From Chimonanthus salicifolius (lineage: Eukaryota > Streptophyta > Magnoliopsida > Laurales > Calycanthaceae), in contig CM023536.1 in NCBI GenBank assembly GCA_013350335.1, positions 44,338,314-44,402,313 of the forward strand: a stretch of DNA of 64,000 bases, written 5' to 3'. Every line of letters begins with the position of its first letter. Position 1 is the first letter of the stretch. The notes under the pieces were generated by a model. It worked only from the letters and a program-made list of their open reading frames with translations. It did not search any database and was not told the origin of the DNA. Below are positions 1 through 12,439 of the stretch, one piece after another. The translations under genes and the position numbers were made by a program.

Positions 1-861
1 TTATTAGAAAATGAATTTCATAATTTTATATCTTAGTTATGTGGATATATTTGATGTATTAAAATTTAGGTAAATTTGAAATTAGTAGTTGAATTTTGTA
101 AATAAAAATCAAAATAAATATTTTATATTAAACACAAAAGATCATTGCAACTTAACTAAATTTTAATATTTTGCCTTGAGTTCAATTCACACTCAACACT
201 CCTCTGAGTTATTTCCCGTAGTTGTTTACCTGGTGTATGTGGCAGACCAAAGTCTAGATCCAAGTTCCATAATTTCTTTATCTACAGTAGCAATATTGCA
301 TGAAAGAATGAAGTGTAGTGGACCCATAACCCTCGTCCTTTATTTGATATCCTGAAAATTGCATATATTACATTAGAATGCTTAACCTAAAGGTGAAACC
401 TTTTCTTTTAATTTTATCAGAATCAATCTTTTGCTTTTACTCTTACTGTCTCAATTACTGTTTAAATTAGTAGGTAACTTGCGTTTATTTAATCTTATTT
501 TTTTAGGTTTACGTAGTGGTTTAGTGGTGCCTTAAGGATTAGTCAGGTTAAAATGTCCCCTTTCAAATATAGGTGAAACCCACATTGGTCATAAAAAAAA
601 ATAACTTGCTTCAAAATGGAAATTTTGATTTGTGATCTAAGAGCTATTTTGAATTTTGACAGCATATGGACCATTGTTCAATCCTTATTTTTACTGAATA
701 TAATCTTTTCAAAGTTAAAACCTACTAAAACCCTCGATGTCACGTGATTTGAAAGGTTTGAGGGGGCTGATTCTAAAGAACTAAGAAAATGTTTGAAATT
801 TATTATGTTAAATTAGAAGCTATTTTGTCATTTATAATTATAATTAGTGTTGACTAGATAT
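1..861. other. AT-rich spacer, no gene seen
   Basis: No open frame with recognisable protein similarity, no RNA gene and no clear repeat boundary is visible. Composition is strongly AT-rich, typical of plant intergenic DNA. Confidence 0.6.
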
Positions 862-870
862 TTTTGTAAA

Positions 871-1116
871 AAAAACCCCATCTTAATACGGGCAAAATTT
901 GTTAGGAGACACGAGATGGAGTGAAATTCTTATTTTACCCCTATCGGTGTATCGCTCATTAAGTAACAATGTACCGATATGCAGAACATATACATATAGA
1001 GCGGCGTGTTATTGGTGCACCGTTACTTGATGAGCGGTACACGTATAGGAGTAAAATGAGAATTTCACTCCATCCCTTGTTTCCTAACATATTTGCCCGT
1101 GTTAAGATGGCTGGCC
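871..1116. mobile_element. Mutator-like MITE (foldback), TSD TTTTGTAAA
   Basis: The two halves are near-perfect inverted copies over about 90 bp each. The left arm runs from CCATCTTAATACGGGC near 878, and its reverse complement CCATCTTAACACGGGC ends at 1110. Both arms contain GGAGTGAAATTCT and a CGCTCATnAAGTAAC motif towards the loop. The 9-mer TTTTGTAAA lies directly outside both ends (862-870 and 1117-1125), as expected of a 9 bp target duplication of Mutator-like elements. It has no coding capacity, so it is a non-autonomous element. Superfamily assignment is inferred from duplication length and long terminal inverted repeats. Confidence 0.8.
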
Positions 1117-1506
1117 TTTTGTAAAATATACAATTATTAAATGTCTATATTTTATGTATTTTGTATTTGATATTTGATATTTATTTAAATATTATTAAAT
1201 TTTAAACTTATTTATTATTAATTAATTAGTTAATTAATACTATTTTATCAAATCATGTTAATGCTATAAGTTTGACTAAGTTTTTTTTTAAAAGGTAGTA
1301 GGTTCAAATATATTAAAAAGAAAAAAGACAGTACAGATACGATAGAAGAGTCAAACATATTTATGCCTGAAGCAACTATAATACATATACAAAATTCCTA
1401 TATATAACCCATGGAAGGCTATGAGCATCATTGTCATGCCATAGTCCCATAAATTATAGGTGGTAAATGCTCATGAGTGTAATATTTACACCAAACTTTG
1501 TATAAA

Positions 1507-1892
1507 CATTGTGACAAATACCGTTCTCGGGATATTAACGGCAATTGGCAATATCGGGATATTTTTAAATTCTCATATTTTTACTGAGAATTTAACGGAA
1601 AAATTTCGCAGGAAATTATAATATTTAAAAATAATAAAAATAGAATAAATAAAAATATTAATAAAATAAACATGGTAATAAGGAATTTACCGGGAATTTA
1701 TCAGGAAAATACCTGCCATTTACCGGGATGTTATCTCGATATTACCATTTATCGCTTTTTTAACGCGATTTTATCGGGAATTTACCGAAAATTTATCGCC
1801 GTGGTGATAAAAACGTGTTTTTAACGCGGTAATGGTATTTTGCTGATATAAACGCGGTAAATTTGAAAATACCGCCGATATTTATGACAATG
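1507..1892. mobile_element. Small TIR repeat, copy 1 (hAT-like MITE?)
   Basis: Termini are CATTGTGACAAATAC on the left and, read from the right, CATTGTCATAAATATC. GTATAAA flanks both sides (1500-1506 and 1893-1899), consistent with a 7-8 bp target duplication. The interior repeats the words ATTTACCG, TTTATCG and AACGCG. A diverged copy lies at 28419-28782, colinear from end to end, which supports the boundaries. An 8 bp duplication would suggest hAT, but the TIR does not start with a canonical CA/TAG..., so the superfamily stays open. It is non-coding. Confidence 0.65.
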
Positions 1893-2109
1893 GTATAAAA
1901 ATCAGCAACGCCATTAACTATTCATCTGACCTATTAAAAGACCAATTTTAAACCTATGTATAAGCTCTTAATTTCTCTCACTATTGTCATTAGTCTCCAC
2001 ATAGATAAATTTCACTAAGTTTGGCCATGGTTGAATATTGATTGAATCACTTCGGATCTTACTTCAAAGATGGAAAACATTGCAAATGTGTAATGTAAGT
2101 GTTATTTTG

Positions 2110-2290
2110 GGTAGTGATTTTTGTACCCCATTTTCTCTCATGGTGCACTCCCTTTGAAAGAAATTTTCAAATTTGCCCTTGCTTTCAGGAAAGAGGAAAA
2201 CAGAGAAGAGGAGAGAAGTATTGGCAAATTTGAAATTTTCTTTTAAAGGAGTGCACCATAAGAGAAAATAAAGATGTAAAAATCATTACC
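2110..2290. mobile_element. Mutator-like MITE, TSD TGTTATTTTG
   Basis: Left end GGTAGTGATTTTTG matches the reverse complement of the right end (GGTAATGATTTTTA). The inverted homology continues through TTTTCTCTnATGGTGCACTCC to AATTTGCC, about 75 bp per arm, around a purine-rich loop. The 10-mer TGTTATTTTG occurs immediately outside each end (2100-2109 and 2291-2300). It is 181 bp and non-coding. A 9-10 bp duplication with long TIRs points to a Mutator-derived MITE. Confidence 0.8.
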
Positions 2291-2746
2291 TGTTATTTTG
2301 ACTATCAAGTCTAACTTTTGGAGATATGCTTTCTGCATATAAGGTACATCTTTCAACGCATTTTAGGCCTCATTGAGTTGCGCATGCTATAAAAGATTAA
2401 GGTGGAGTATCTTTAGATGACAATTAGGGGTTTAAATTTCGAATAACCTTAGTGATATTTATCGCTGATATATATCGGATATCGACCGATATTTCAAATC
2501 TCAGCCAATATAATATATATCGGCCGAGATTTGTTTCCCTGGTCGCACTCAACAGTTCAATTTTTTTGAGTATTTTTAGTAGCTTAGCACTCAACAGTTC
2601 AATTTATTATTATACCCTCAGCAATGTATGAGCATCTCAATACTTCAATCATCTCCACAAACTTCAGCATTTTAGAAGGCCAACACGTCAGAATGACGGC
2701 AATTGAGTATTTCCCAGTTGAACAGTTCATCATTTCAATCAGTGTT

Positions 2747-2812
2747 AACTGAGTCTACCACTTGACTTGGTTCAACCTAAACTGAGTCTACCACTTGACT
2801 TGGTTCAACCTA
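2747..2812. repeat. Tandem duplication, 33 bp x 2
   Basis: A 33 bp unit beginning AACTGAGTCTACCACTTG occurs twice head-to-tail (2747-2779 and 2780-2812) with essentially no differences, so the duplication is recent. Confidence 0.9.
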
Positions 2813-3280
2813 AATCATATTTAAGATAGTATGGTTCTTGGAAAGGTTTAGCTCGCCAAAGAACTCCTATAATTTTTATTTATTATATTTTCTCTTCTTT
2901 TTTCTTAAAAAATGTTATATTCTACCATTATTGCTATTGGCTTATCGCATTATAGTTGTAATATGATTTTTTATTTTTCATAATTTTAGAGATTTTATAT
3001 TTAACTGTAATAAATTATCATGTATTTATGATGTTATGATAAGTCGCAGTTTAAGCGGCTTGAATAGACCGAACCATGATTTTTTCTTTTTAAGATTATT
3101 TTTAGCAATTGAGTTATGCTCATCAGCACATGGCAATGGGTTAGAGTAGGCTGGGTTTGGATGGAGTTCAATTTGGATTTTGGTTATCAATCCCCAATGC
3201 ATTACTTAATTATTAAATGAACCAATCAGTTCGAATCTACTTCGAGCTTGGGTCACCAATCATAACCATTACTTATTTGA

Positions 3281-3775
3281 TGACCCGGTCCACCCAACAT
3301 ATTTTTGTCCTCTTTGGGCTCTAACCCGCACAGTTATATTTTCCTTTGGGCTCCAACCTATCTTTGGAAAACATCATATGCTAAGTGGAGTGGGCGTTCA
3401 TCATAGAACTCCTCCAGTCGATGCGTGACTTTTTGCGCCTGGCACCAACTAGTGTGCGTACTAAATCCAACTAGTGCGTCAATCACAATCCCCCCACTTG
3501 GAAACTAGAGTCGTTATCGGCTCTAATACTATTTATAACAACCCAATCCACCTAATATATTTTTGTCCACTTTGGGCTCCAAATTGCACGATTTTGTTTT
3601 CCTTTGGACTCCAACCCATCTCTGAGAAAACGTCATATGCTAAGTGGAGTAGGCGTTACTCATATATCTCAGTCTCTAAACTCTCCTCAAGGAGTTGTGG
3701 AACTTTTTACACCTAGCACCAATTAGCACGTGCACTATCTCCAACTAGTGTGTCCATCACAAATTACTTATTAAA
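3281..3775. repeat. Direct duplication of about 257 bp
   Basis: Two diverged copies in direct order share CATATnTTTTTGTCC, CTTTGGGCTCCAA, CGTCATATGCTAAGTGGAG and CCAACTAGTG(C/T)GTC. The first starts near 3281 and the second near 3538. No coding frame is conserved between copies; the unit is probably an unclassified non-coding repeat. Confidence 0.65.
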
Positions 3776-5393
3776 AGGGTTAGTAGGGTTAACTTTATTT
3801 CTTATTTGGATCACTAAATTCCAAGACATTACTCATTTATTTAGTGGGTCACTCCTTAAATCCATACCGTTTTAAAACTAATTAGTTTGAACTTACCCCA
3901 ACCCATTTACTCAATTAAATAGGTTGACCTATTTAAAATCATTTACCCATTTACACATTTAACTCAATTTGAAGTCACAAAGAATATATATAAAAAAAAT
4001 ATCTAGATTAATAAAGTCGTGATTTTAAGCTCCCCCAATTTGTTTACTTTAAATTAATTTGGTTAACTTTTTGTGCTTTAAAATAGAAAAAACTCGAATG
4101 CAATTTTCTCCATTCAGACTTGTTATTAAGATTTCCCTTTAAATAAATGTGTTTTAGGCTTCAAATGGTTGGATTTGATATAAACAAGAAGTGTATGATG
4201 GTTTGCCATCATTTAATCATCATTTCCCTTAATTTTAAACTTTTAAAAGTCAATGACTTATACATTACAAAATTAAAAGGCCAGTATCATTTAACTAAGA
4301 TGATCAATGGATCGTAAAACTTTACACACTTTATATCTATACCGTCGCATATACAACACACCTGACTATGTAGGGCACATAATTCATTTGATTAGAAGTC
4401 TCATTAGAAAGTCTCATAGGGATAATCTTTATAGCCTAATTTTTAAAAATATGAATTTATAGATACAATAAAGATGAATTTTGTTGGGTTATATACTTAA
4501 GGGGGATGTCTACCAGATACTTGAGCTTGAATGCCAGGTTTTTTAGCAAGTCATGTAAGAGGTTATTGAGTAAGTCCCACTATATAAAAAAAGAGTTAGA
4601 TGAATTGATTATTATGAGAATTATCAAATTGTCTAAAATGTGGCCCATTCAAACAACATATCCTTTAGTTTTAAGAAAAAATAAATAATTGGATAACTAT
4701 TGTTAGCTATCCTGATCAATCCAATGGTCCAAATTCATAAAATCAAATATATGAATAGTTGGATCTAAGGTTAAAAAAGGAAATAACAATTTCATCAGTT
4801 GAAATTTGATTCAAAATTACCTTTAAAAATTATTGCATAAAATTAGTCAACAGTCAGCAGGACAACGTTAAATAATAAAAATTATTAATATAATAAAACT
4901 TTACACACTAGATACATTTTCGATACTGAGCATGAGAAATTCTTACTTAGACATTCAAGTGAAGACTCATCAAGTGATTTTTTGGACATTTCTGCCTTGC
5001 CAATCACTATTGATCACAGCCGTTTAATGCATTGATCCAAGCCGTCCAGTTTTGTGCTTTATGGATGATTAGAGCAAGTGGGAAACATTATGACGTGGAT
5101 TTTTAGTGGATTTAGGTAAAACTTCATCAAATATATCTAATCGTTTGATGTAACTTGTTATTTATAAATCATTACTCAAATTTAATAAATGACTCACAAG
5201 TTACATCTATCTTAAATAAAACTAGGAAGAGGACAAGCGCGTTGCACGTAGATTAATAAATTAATTGTAGTACTAAATCTATTAATTAATCTCATAAAAG
5301 AACCAAATAAAATGAAAAATAATAATATAGAAATAGATAAAAAAAAACACCACAAAACACTTATGTTTAAAATATGAATGCCCCACGCATATA
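3776..5393. other. AT-rich spacer, no gene seen
   Basis: Only short open frames with low-complexity translations occur. I see no domain, RNA gene or bounded repeat. Confidence 0.5.
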
Positions 5394-8300
5394 GGTTGCG
5401 TTTGGATTGGGGGTAAATCTTAGATGGGTTACCCCGAGTAGGGTTCAACCTTGAGTGGGGGTGACCCTTGAACTGCGATTACCCTTATCTTATTTGGTAA
5501 TTACAGTGGTAAAGTAAAAGCTTATTCTAAAGGTAAAAAATCTTCTTTAGTAAATAGAAGCAAGAGTAACCTAATATATTAATATTTTTTAAATTTTTTA
5601 TAAAACATAATTATTAGAAATATTCATGAAGTAAATTCTAATAATATAACTTATAATAATATTATCTATTTTTTATAAATTATTTTTCATAATTATAATT
5701 TAAAATGAACACTTGCATTCTAACATTGAAAAAATAAATAAAGATTCTTTTTGATATTATTATTTTAAATCCTAATAAATGAATAAAACATATTAGCATA
5801 GCTCTTCATAAAAATTATAATTTTTATTTTTATATTATATGAATTTAATAAAAATATTAATTCTTATAAAAGTTTTATATGTCATGTGACACTCCAAAAT
5901 TTTAAAATTTATGAAAATGAATTTTTTTAATAATTAATTAAGTAATTAAGAGAAAATAATAGAGATTAAGGAATGATTTAATTAAGCTATTGATTAATAA
6001 TACTTAATAGAAACTGATTTAATTAATAGAGATTAATTTAATGAGGTGAGGTGTCATGCCATCTGTCCAACCACCGACCTCTTGGCAATTAATGAAGACC
6101 CAAACCCACATTCTACCACCCACCTACCTTTTCGACTAAAAGGAAGAGAGAGAGAAAGGAGCTTTCTCATCTCATTTCTCTCCTCCACCAATCCTCACCT
6201 TTCTGTTTCCCTCATCTCTCTCTTTCACCCTCTGCAATCTCTCTCTATTACTCATTAAATACCACTCTGATCCTAGAGGGAGGGGCGCTACATGTCAGGT
6301 TACTCCTGCTTACAGTTACCCCTACTCAAGGGTAACTCCTGCAAAATTTATCCCTCATCCAAATGCAACACGTTGAAAATATTACAAATTTTTAAAATAA
6401 ACTTTCACCAAAATAAATTGCTAATTGCCCTAAAAGAGATTACCATGAACCTCAAACTATTTCGGAATTTCGAAACCATTTCGAAATTTGGATAGATCTC
6501 TCCTTAAAAATAGGACATTAAAAATATTATTTCTTATAAAATTGTTATGTCAGGTTACCCCTGCTTATAGTTACCCCTACTCAAGGGTAACCCCGTAAAA
6601 TTTATCCCTCATTCAAATGCATCATATTGAAAATGTTTATAAATTTTTAAAATAAACTTCTAAGAGAATAAATTTCTAATTACTCCGAAAGATATTATGA
6701 TGAACCTCAAACTCTTTTGGAGTTTCGAGACCTTATCGAAATTTCGACAGAATCAACCCTTAAAAATAGGATATTTTGACAATTATGTTTCTTAAAATTT
6801 TATTTTTATTATTTATATGAGATAGATTTAATAAAAATGTTAATTCTCATAAAATTGTTAATATGTCAGTTTACCCCTACTCAAGGGTAACCCCTGTAAA
6901 ATTTACCCCTCATCTAAATGCATCATATTGAAAATGTTGACACATTATTAAAATAAATTTCAAACAAAATTAAATTGCTAATTACTTGAAATATATCACT
7001 TTTTTAATTATATAATATATATATTTTTTGAAAGATTTTAATTTTGTAATACATAATTGATAAAGAGAGGAAGACAAAGGGTATTGAGGGGTAGGGAATT
7101 GTGAATACCCCAACCTCTAAAGGGGTATTAAAAAATGGGATGAGAGGGGTAAATTTTCAAATTTTACTCTCAGTCCCTTGTTACCCCATTGGAGGTTGGG
7201 GTATTCACAATACCCTACCCCTCAATACCCCTTGCCTTCATCTCTTTATCAATTATATATTATAAAATTAAAATCTTTCAAAAAAAAATTATATAATTAA
7301 AAAAATAATATATTTTAAGTAATTAGCAATTTAATCTTGTTTGAAATTTATTTTAAAAATGTGTCAATTTTCAACATTATGCATTTGGATGAGGGGTAAA
7401 TTTTATGGGGTTACCCTTGAGTAGGGGTAAACTGACACATTAACAATTTTATGAGAATTAATATTTTTATTAAATCTATCTAATATAAATAATAAAAATA
7501 GAACTTTATGAAACAAAATTTTCAAAATACCCCATTTTTAAGAGGTGATTCTGTCGAAATTTCGATAAGGTCTCGAAACTTCGAAAGAGTTTGAGCTTCA
7601 TGATAATATCTTTCGGAGTAATTAGCAATTTATTCTGTTAGAATTTTATTTTAAAAATGTGTTAACATTTTCAACATGATGCATTTAGATGAGGGGTAAA
7701 TTTTACAGGGGTTACCCTTGAGCAGGGGTAAATGTAAGCAGGGATAAACTAACATATTAACAATTTTATAAGAATTAATCATTTTTATTAAATCTATATA
7801 ATATAAAAATTAAAAATTAAACTTTATGAAACATAATTGTCAAAATGTCCTATTTTTAAGGGGTGATTCTGTAAGTAGGGGTAAATTTTACGGGGGTTAC
7901 CCTTGAGTAGGGGTAACCTGACATATTAACAATTTTATAAAAAATAATATTTTTATTAAATTCATATTAATATAAAAAATAAAAATTATAAATTTTTATT
8001 AAGAGATATGTTGATATTTTTATTAATTTATTGGGATTTAAAATAATAATATCAAAAAAATTCTTTATTTATTTTTTTAATGTTAATATGCAAGTGTTCA
8101 TTTTAAATTATAATTACTAAAAATAACTTATAAAAAATGGATAATATTATTATAAGTTATATTATTAGGATTTACTTCATGAATATTATTTAATAATTAT
8201 GTTTTATAAAATTTCTCAAAAATTATTAATATATCAGGTTACCGTTACTTGTAGTTACCAAATAAGATTTTTTACCCTTGGACTAAGATTTTTACTTTAC

Positions 8301-8416
8301 CATTGGAATTACCAAAAAAGATAAGGGTAATCTCAGTTAAAGGGTCATCCCCACTCAAGGGTGACCCCTACTCGGGGTAACCCCTCTGAAATATACCCCT
8401 CATCCAAAAGCAGCCC
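5394..8416. mobile_element. 3 kb foldback element with nested TIR subrepeats
   Basis: The whole segment is an imperfect palindrome centred near 7160. Outer ends are GGTTGCGTTTGGATTGGGGG on the left and, read from the right, GGGCTGCTTTTGGATGAGGGG. The centre pairs GAATACCCCAACCTC (near 7110) with GAGGTTGGGGTATTC (near 7190). A sub-terminal module with GTCAGGTTACCCCT, ACTCAAGGGTAAC and CATC(C)AAATGCA is found near 6293, 6547 and 6865, and inverted near 7380, 7690, 7880 and 8240. This looks like several related inverted-repeat elements nested in one another. A 400 bp relative is at 25607-26006. GTTTGGATG-type termini recall PIF/Harbinger-type or foldback MITEs, but the flanking triplets (ATA / TTA) are not a clean duplication. 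No transposase is visible. Confidence 0.7.
5885..6292 (+). mobile_element. Solo LTR, 408 bp, TSD TGTCA
   Basis: Starts TGTGACACTCCAAAATTT and ends GAGGGAGGGGCGCTACA, a TG...CA retroviral-type terminal repeat. TGTCA flanks both sides exactly (5880-5884 and 6293-6297). The left arm of the foldback element is continuous if this segment and one TGTCA are removed, and the right arm lacks it, so it inserted after the foldback formed. The CT-rich part at 6130-6250 resembles an LTR transcript leader. A Ty3/gypsy-type LTR is likely from the TGTGACAC start, but the superfamily cannot be proved without internal sequence. Confidence 0.85.
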
Positions 8417-8938
8417 TTATTTTCCAAAGACTATTTCAGCATGTCTTCTCTTTCTATTATTTATAAATAAGTTGTTTTAATACAAATAACAAACAAATAA
8501 TCTAAATACTACCAAACTTACTAATTAAAATAATTGTGTTATCACGATATTTTGACTTCATAATGATGTAAACTTAAAGAACTTAATTCTTTTAAACAAT
8601 AAACAACTAAAATTGAACAAAACTAGTAAGAAATTTGTGATTGATCAGGACTTCTCTTATGTATGTGAGAATTGCACAAACTTAGACTCGTTGTAAAGGC
8701 AATCAAATATCCTATTAAATAAATCTAATTTCATATCAATTGGACATTGTATTAGGCCTAAATATAACCATATTAGAAATCATAAAAATAGATCTAAATT
8801 TTTAAATTTAAAATAAAACTAATAGCTCTTGCATCAATAATTTTATGAGAATAAAAATTTGTTAAATTTTCAAAATAAAACATATAATTGTATAAAATTG
8901 ATCCTTAACTGAGTATTTTCCATTTTAAAAAATGTTAT
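8417..8938. other. AT-rich spacer, no gene seen
   Basis: Nothing recognisable. GTTAT at 8934-8938 is the left target duplication of the next element. Confidence 0.6.
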
Positions 8939-9248
8939 TGTTAGTGCCCCGGCTTTGCCGAGTCCCTATCTGTCAATTCCATGACTTGTGAAGAAGCACT
9001 TGCCAGAAGCTTGAAGACTCAAGATGATCAAGGAAGAATATCATGCTCCACCAGGCTCAAAGCTCATCGTTATGGCAATCACAAAAACATGTATATGGTC
9101 ATAGATGACCCACACCTGAGAGAGGACTTTTCCTAGGCTTAGTTGAACAAATGGTAAAACCATAAAGAAACCTAGAGAGAAACTAGACAGTGAAATATAA
9201 GCGAACTTGGAAATATGAATTAATTTCACTGTCAGCTCGACCAGTCGA

Positions 9249-9790
9249 TCTCACCGACCCCTCGGTGGAGACATGATAGACCCATCATGGTCTAGGACTG
9301 GTCGGCCAGTTTGACAGAAATTCCGGATCATTGAACTGTCATTCTGGATATGTCTCTGACTGAGAGTCTAGTATGCACCGACCCCTCGGTGATGTACTTA
9401 AACAACCCCTAGTGGTCGACGTCTCATCAGTAAAAGACTTATGAGTTTTGGACTGTGAACTCAAATGAGCTCCCGATAAAACAAACATCTAGTTATTTCA
9501 AGATCGATTGAGAGTAACATGACTGACCCCTCGGTAAAGGGCGACACATCGTTCTGGGTAACAGGTTTCTAGTCTAGAAACTACTGTCAGCATGTGTTTA
9601 CCCCAGACCGAGTTTCTCGTATGGACCGACCTTTCGGTGCCATGACTGTCGACCCATCGGTGACACCAACCTACTGACCGGGAAGTAATTATGCCGTTGC
9701 GAGTGCATTTATTGTGCAACGGTTGAGTGGTTGAACAGTAATAAATATGAACACCGACACATTGATGCCACCGACCTGTCGATCCTAAAC
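9249..9790. repeat. Palindromic word array CACCGACCCCTCGGTG in LTR U3
   Basis: The dyad-symmetric word (C)ACCGACCCCTCGGT(G) and degenerate forms (GACTGACCCCTCGGT, GACCGACCTTTCGGTGCC, GTCGACCCATCGGTG, CACCGACCTGTCG) recur between 9249 and the TATA box. The same array is in the 3-prime LTR (about 23267-23800). Its place upstream of the TATA box makes it part of U3, where LTR enhancers normally lie. Confidence 0.75.
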
Positions 9791-9816
9791 AGTCAGAAAG
9801 ACCATTAAGACTCCTT

Positions 9817-9824
9817 TATAAATA
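9817..9824 (+). promoter_or_regulatory. LTR TATA box
   Basis: TATAAATA within CTTTATAAATATGAGTG. The matching position in the 3-prime LTR (23829-23836) has the same octamer, so the LTR promoter core is conserved between both copies. Confidence 0.6.
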
Positions 9825-10661
9825 TGAGTGTTGTGTGGTCGTTGTACTATCTTCCTTGAGCTAAAAAGAGTCATACACTCTAAGGAACGATCAACACTCT
9901 TGTGAGAAGAATTATAAAAACCAATCTATTGATTGTATTTGAAAGTGAGAAAGAGAGGAGGAAAGAAAAGCCATAATCAACCAATCTATTGATTGAGTTT
10001 GTTAGTGAGGAAAAAAGAAAGAAAATACTTAATCTAGGAAAGCTTTGATTTAATCAAGTTTCCTTGTCACCCTAAGTTTGTGATTGCTTTACGATAGCTA
10101 CAAGGAGGAGTGTCGGCACTCAATGGGTAGAATATCCAAGAAGCACACATTAGCAAGAAAGAGCTTCAAGGCAAGTGTTTCTTGGTTTTTAATTTTGTTT
10201 TTAAAAACCTTTGACTCAAAAGTGGATTAAGGGGGATTTGCTCCAGAACCACTATAAAAAAACTCTAGAGCGTTGTCTCTGGCACAGTGGTGGGTGGAAT
10301 TCCTAACCGATTGAGTGATATGGAATTCCTACTCTAATTGTGAGGGTTAAAGTCCCCATATAGTGAATTAGGGGATAGTTCAAGGTTGAGCGAGTCCTAA
10401 CAGTGGATGTAGGTTGGCGAACCGAACAAGTTTATATCTTGTGTCCTTTTGTTTGTGGTGTTAAAGCTATTTTCTTGTGTTAATTGTTCAATCACATTTG
10501 CTAACACATACTCACTTGATTGATATTTCCGCTACACATAATTAATCAATCAAGATAATTTTTAAAGGATGAACGATATTAGATTGACCTATTCAACACC
10601 CCCCCTTCCATTCCCTCTCTAGGGTCAATCGTGTTGTTCTAGCTTCCAAGGGAACTTTCAA

Positions 10662-10675
10662 TTGGTATTAGAGCT
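10662..10675 (+). other. Primer binding site (initiator tRNA-Met)
   Basis: TTGGTATTAGAGCT begins two bases after the LTR end. It matches the plant initiator-Met complement TGGTATCAGAGC with one C-to-T change, a normal position and sequence for copia priming. Confidence 0.8.
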
Positions 10676-10727
10676 TAGTGCTCGTTATAAGGATTTAACC
10701 ATCTGACTAGATCCAAGCTAAAACACC

Positions 10728-11426
10728 ATGAGAGACAATCATGCAATATCCAAACCTCCTTATTTCGATGGAACAAACTATGCCTTATGGAAGGCCAAAA
10801 TGGGAAGTTTCTTTGTTTCCATCGACTCATCAGTATGGGATATTGTAAAGACTAGATGGCAGGAACCCATAGAAGAAAAAATTGTAGCAACCACCACAAC
10901 CGTGTTGCTAACACCCAAACCATTTGCCGCTTAGACCCATGCTGAGAAAACTAATCAGACAGCTGATGGTAAAGCCATGAATGCACTCAACTGTGCAGTG
11001 TCTGACAGTGAATACAGGCAAATTATGACTTATAAAACTACAAAGGATGCATGAGAAGTTCTAGAGAGAACTCATGAAGGTACCTCAATAGTCAAGATGT
11101 CGAAACTTCAGATCCTCCAAAATCAGTTTGACACTGTTAAGATGAGGGAGGATGAAGTCTTCATGGACTTTTATTCCACAGTTAGTGACATTGTAAATCA
11201 AATGTACGCTTTAGGGGAAGGGATACCCGAGTACAAGGTATGTACCAAAATTGTCCGGAATCTTGCTAAAAGATTCAAACCCAAAGTTGTGGCCATGGAG
11301 GACAATAGAGATGTGTCCTTAATGAACATAGATGATTTGGTTTGTTCATTACAAACCTCTGAATTACATTTTGAACAACCAAAGGATAAATCAATTGCCT
11401 TGAAATCTTCCCTAAAACAAACAAAG
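10728..11426 (+). pseudogene. copia gag, N-terminal part (broken)
   Basis: The frame starting MRDNHAISKPPYFDG encodes the GAG N-terminal signature YFDGTNYALWKAKM (residues about 12-25). It is followed by a gag_2/UBN2-type helical region with LQILQNQFDTVKM, a DFYSTVSDIVNQM segment and LPxx-like ...NLAKRFKPKVVAMED. In-frame stops occur near 10932 (after PKPFAA) and 11052 (KDA*EVLERTHEG). The reading then runs cleanly from 11097 until an LTR-type insertion begins at 11427, right after the codons for KQTK. Gag forms the particle shell of copia elements. It is inactive here because of stops and the insertion; it resumes near 17671. Confidence 0.88.
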
Positions 11427-12439
11427 TGTAATGACCCGACCCGATATTTAGGGGTCTTAGAGAGTTTTGTGAATCTTCAAGTTGTTTTTGGTGTTTGGTG
11501 GCAGTGAAGATTGTGTGGGCTCCATGGTGGACCCAATTTGTCCGATTTCAAGCTCGGAGGCTCAAAGGGCATTTTGGTAATTTTGATTTATTATCTATTT
11601 ATTCATGCAAAAATATTGAAAAATCACACTTTGAGTATTACCTTAAAATTATTTTATAAATATTGTGTTCTTCTTCTTTTTATTTTATTTCATCATGTTT
11701 TATTCCCTTTGAATAGAAATTAATTTTTAAGACTTTGATTTTTAACTTATTTAAAAAAAAAAAAACACACATACACACACTAAACCCTTGCTTGCAGTAC
11801 TGTGTGCCGCAAACCCCCTCTCTTCTCTCCCTCTCAATCACAAATCTCTCTCTCCCTCGTCTTTCCTTTTTTCTTTCTTCAGATCCCTCTCTTTTCTCTC
11901 CCACTCCAAAACCCTAAGAGACCCCCTCCCCCTGCAGCAGCCGCCGCATCCTTCAACCCTCTTTTCACGGTTCGCACTCTCTCTCTTACTCATTTTCTTC
12001 TTCTCCTCCTCCTTCTTTTTCCCCACTGAAATAACCCTTCCATCTCTTCCTCTTCTCTGGTATTGCACTTATTTTCCCTATCGTTCTCGCCTAGTGCCTC
12101 CCACCATCAAGTTCTAGCCCTCTCGTCACCGCAATCGATTTGGGTACACGATTTTTTTCCCTATTTCTTTTCCTTGTGATCTTCTTCCTTCTCCTCTCTT
12201 AGTCTTTCCCCTTATTCCCTCGATTTTTCCGAGTATTTCCTTGGTTTTCAATGATTTTACTTGGTTTTCATCAGTTTCCCCTGATTTTACTGCATTTTCA
12301 TCGATTTTTGTCGATTTCCTTGCTTTTCCCCTATTTTCCTGGTTTTCTCTTCCCCATCTCCAACTCAATTGCACGACCCAATTGACTCGATTGAGTTTCC
12401 GAGTCGACTCAGTCGGACTCTTGGGTTTGACGCACCCTT

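Larger units (their letters stand above)
8939..10660 (+). repeat. 5-prime LTR of the copia element
   Basis: It is colinear with 22942-24639 over its full length, with scattered substitutions and small indels. It starts TGTTAGTGCC and ends GGGAACTTTCA. It contains a TATA box at 9817 and an array of ACCGACCCCTCGGT-type palindromes. The visible divergence between the LTRs implies an old insertion. Confidence 0.92.

Noticed and set aside
11788..12117. Overlapping Pro/Ser/Leu-rich frames on the plus strand
   Set aside because: Three frames are open at once over a CT-rich leader, the signature of low-complexity DNA and not coding.
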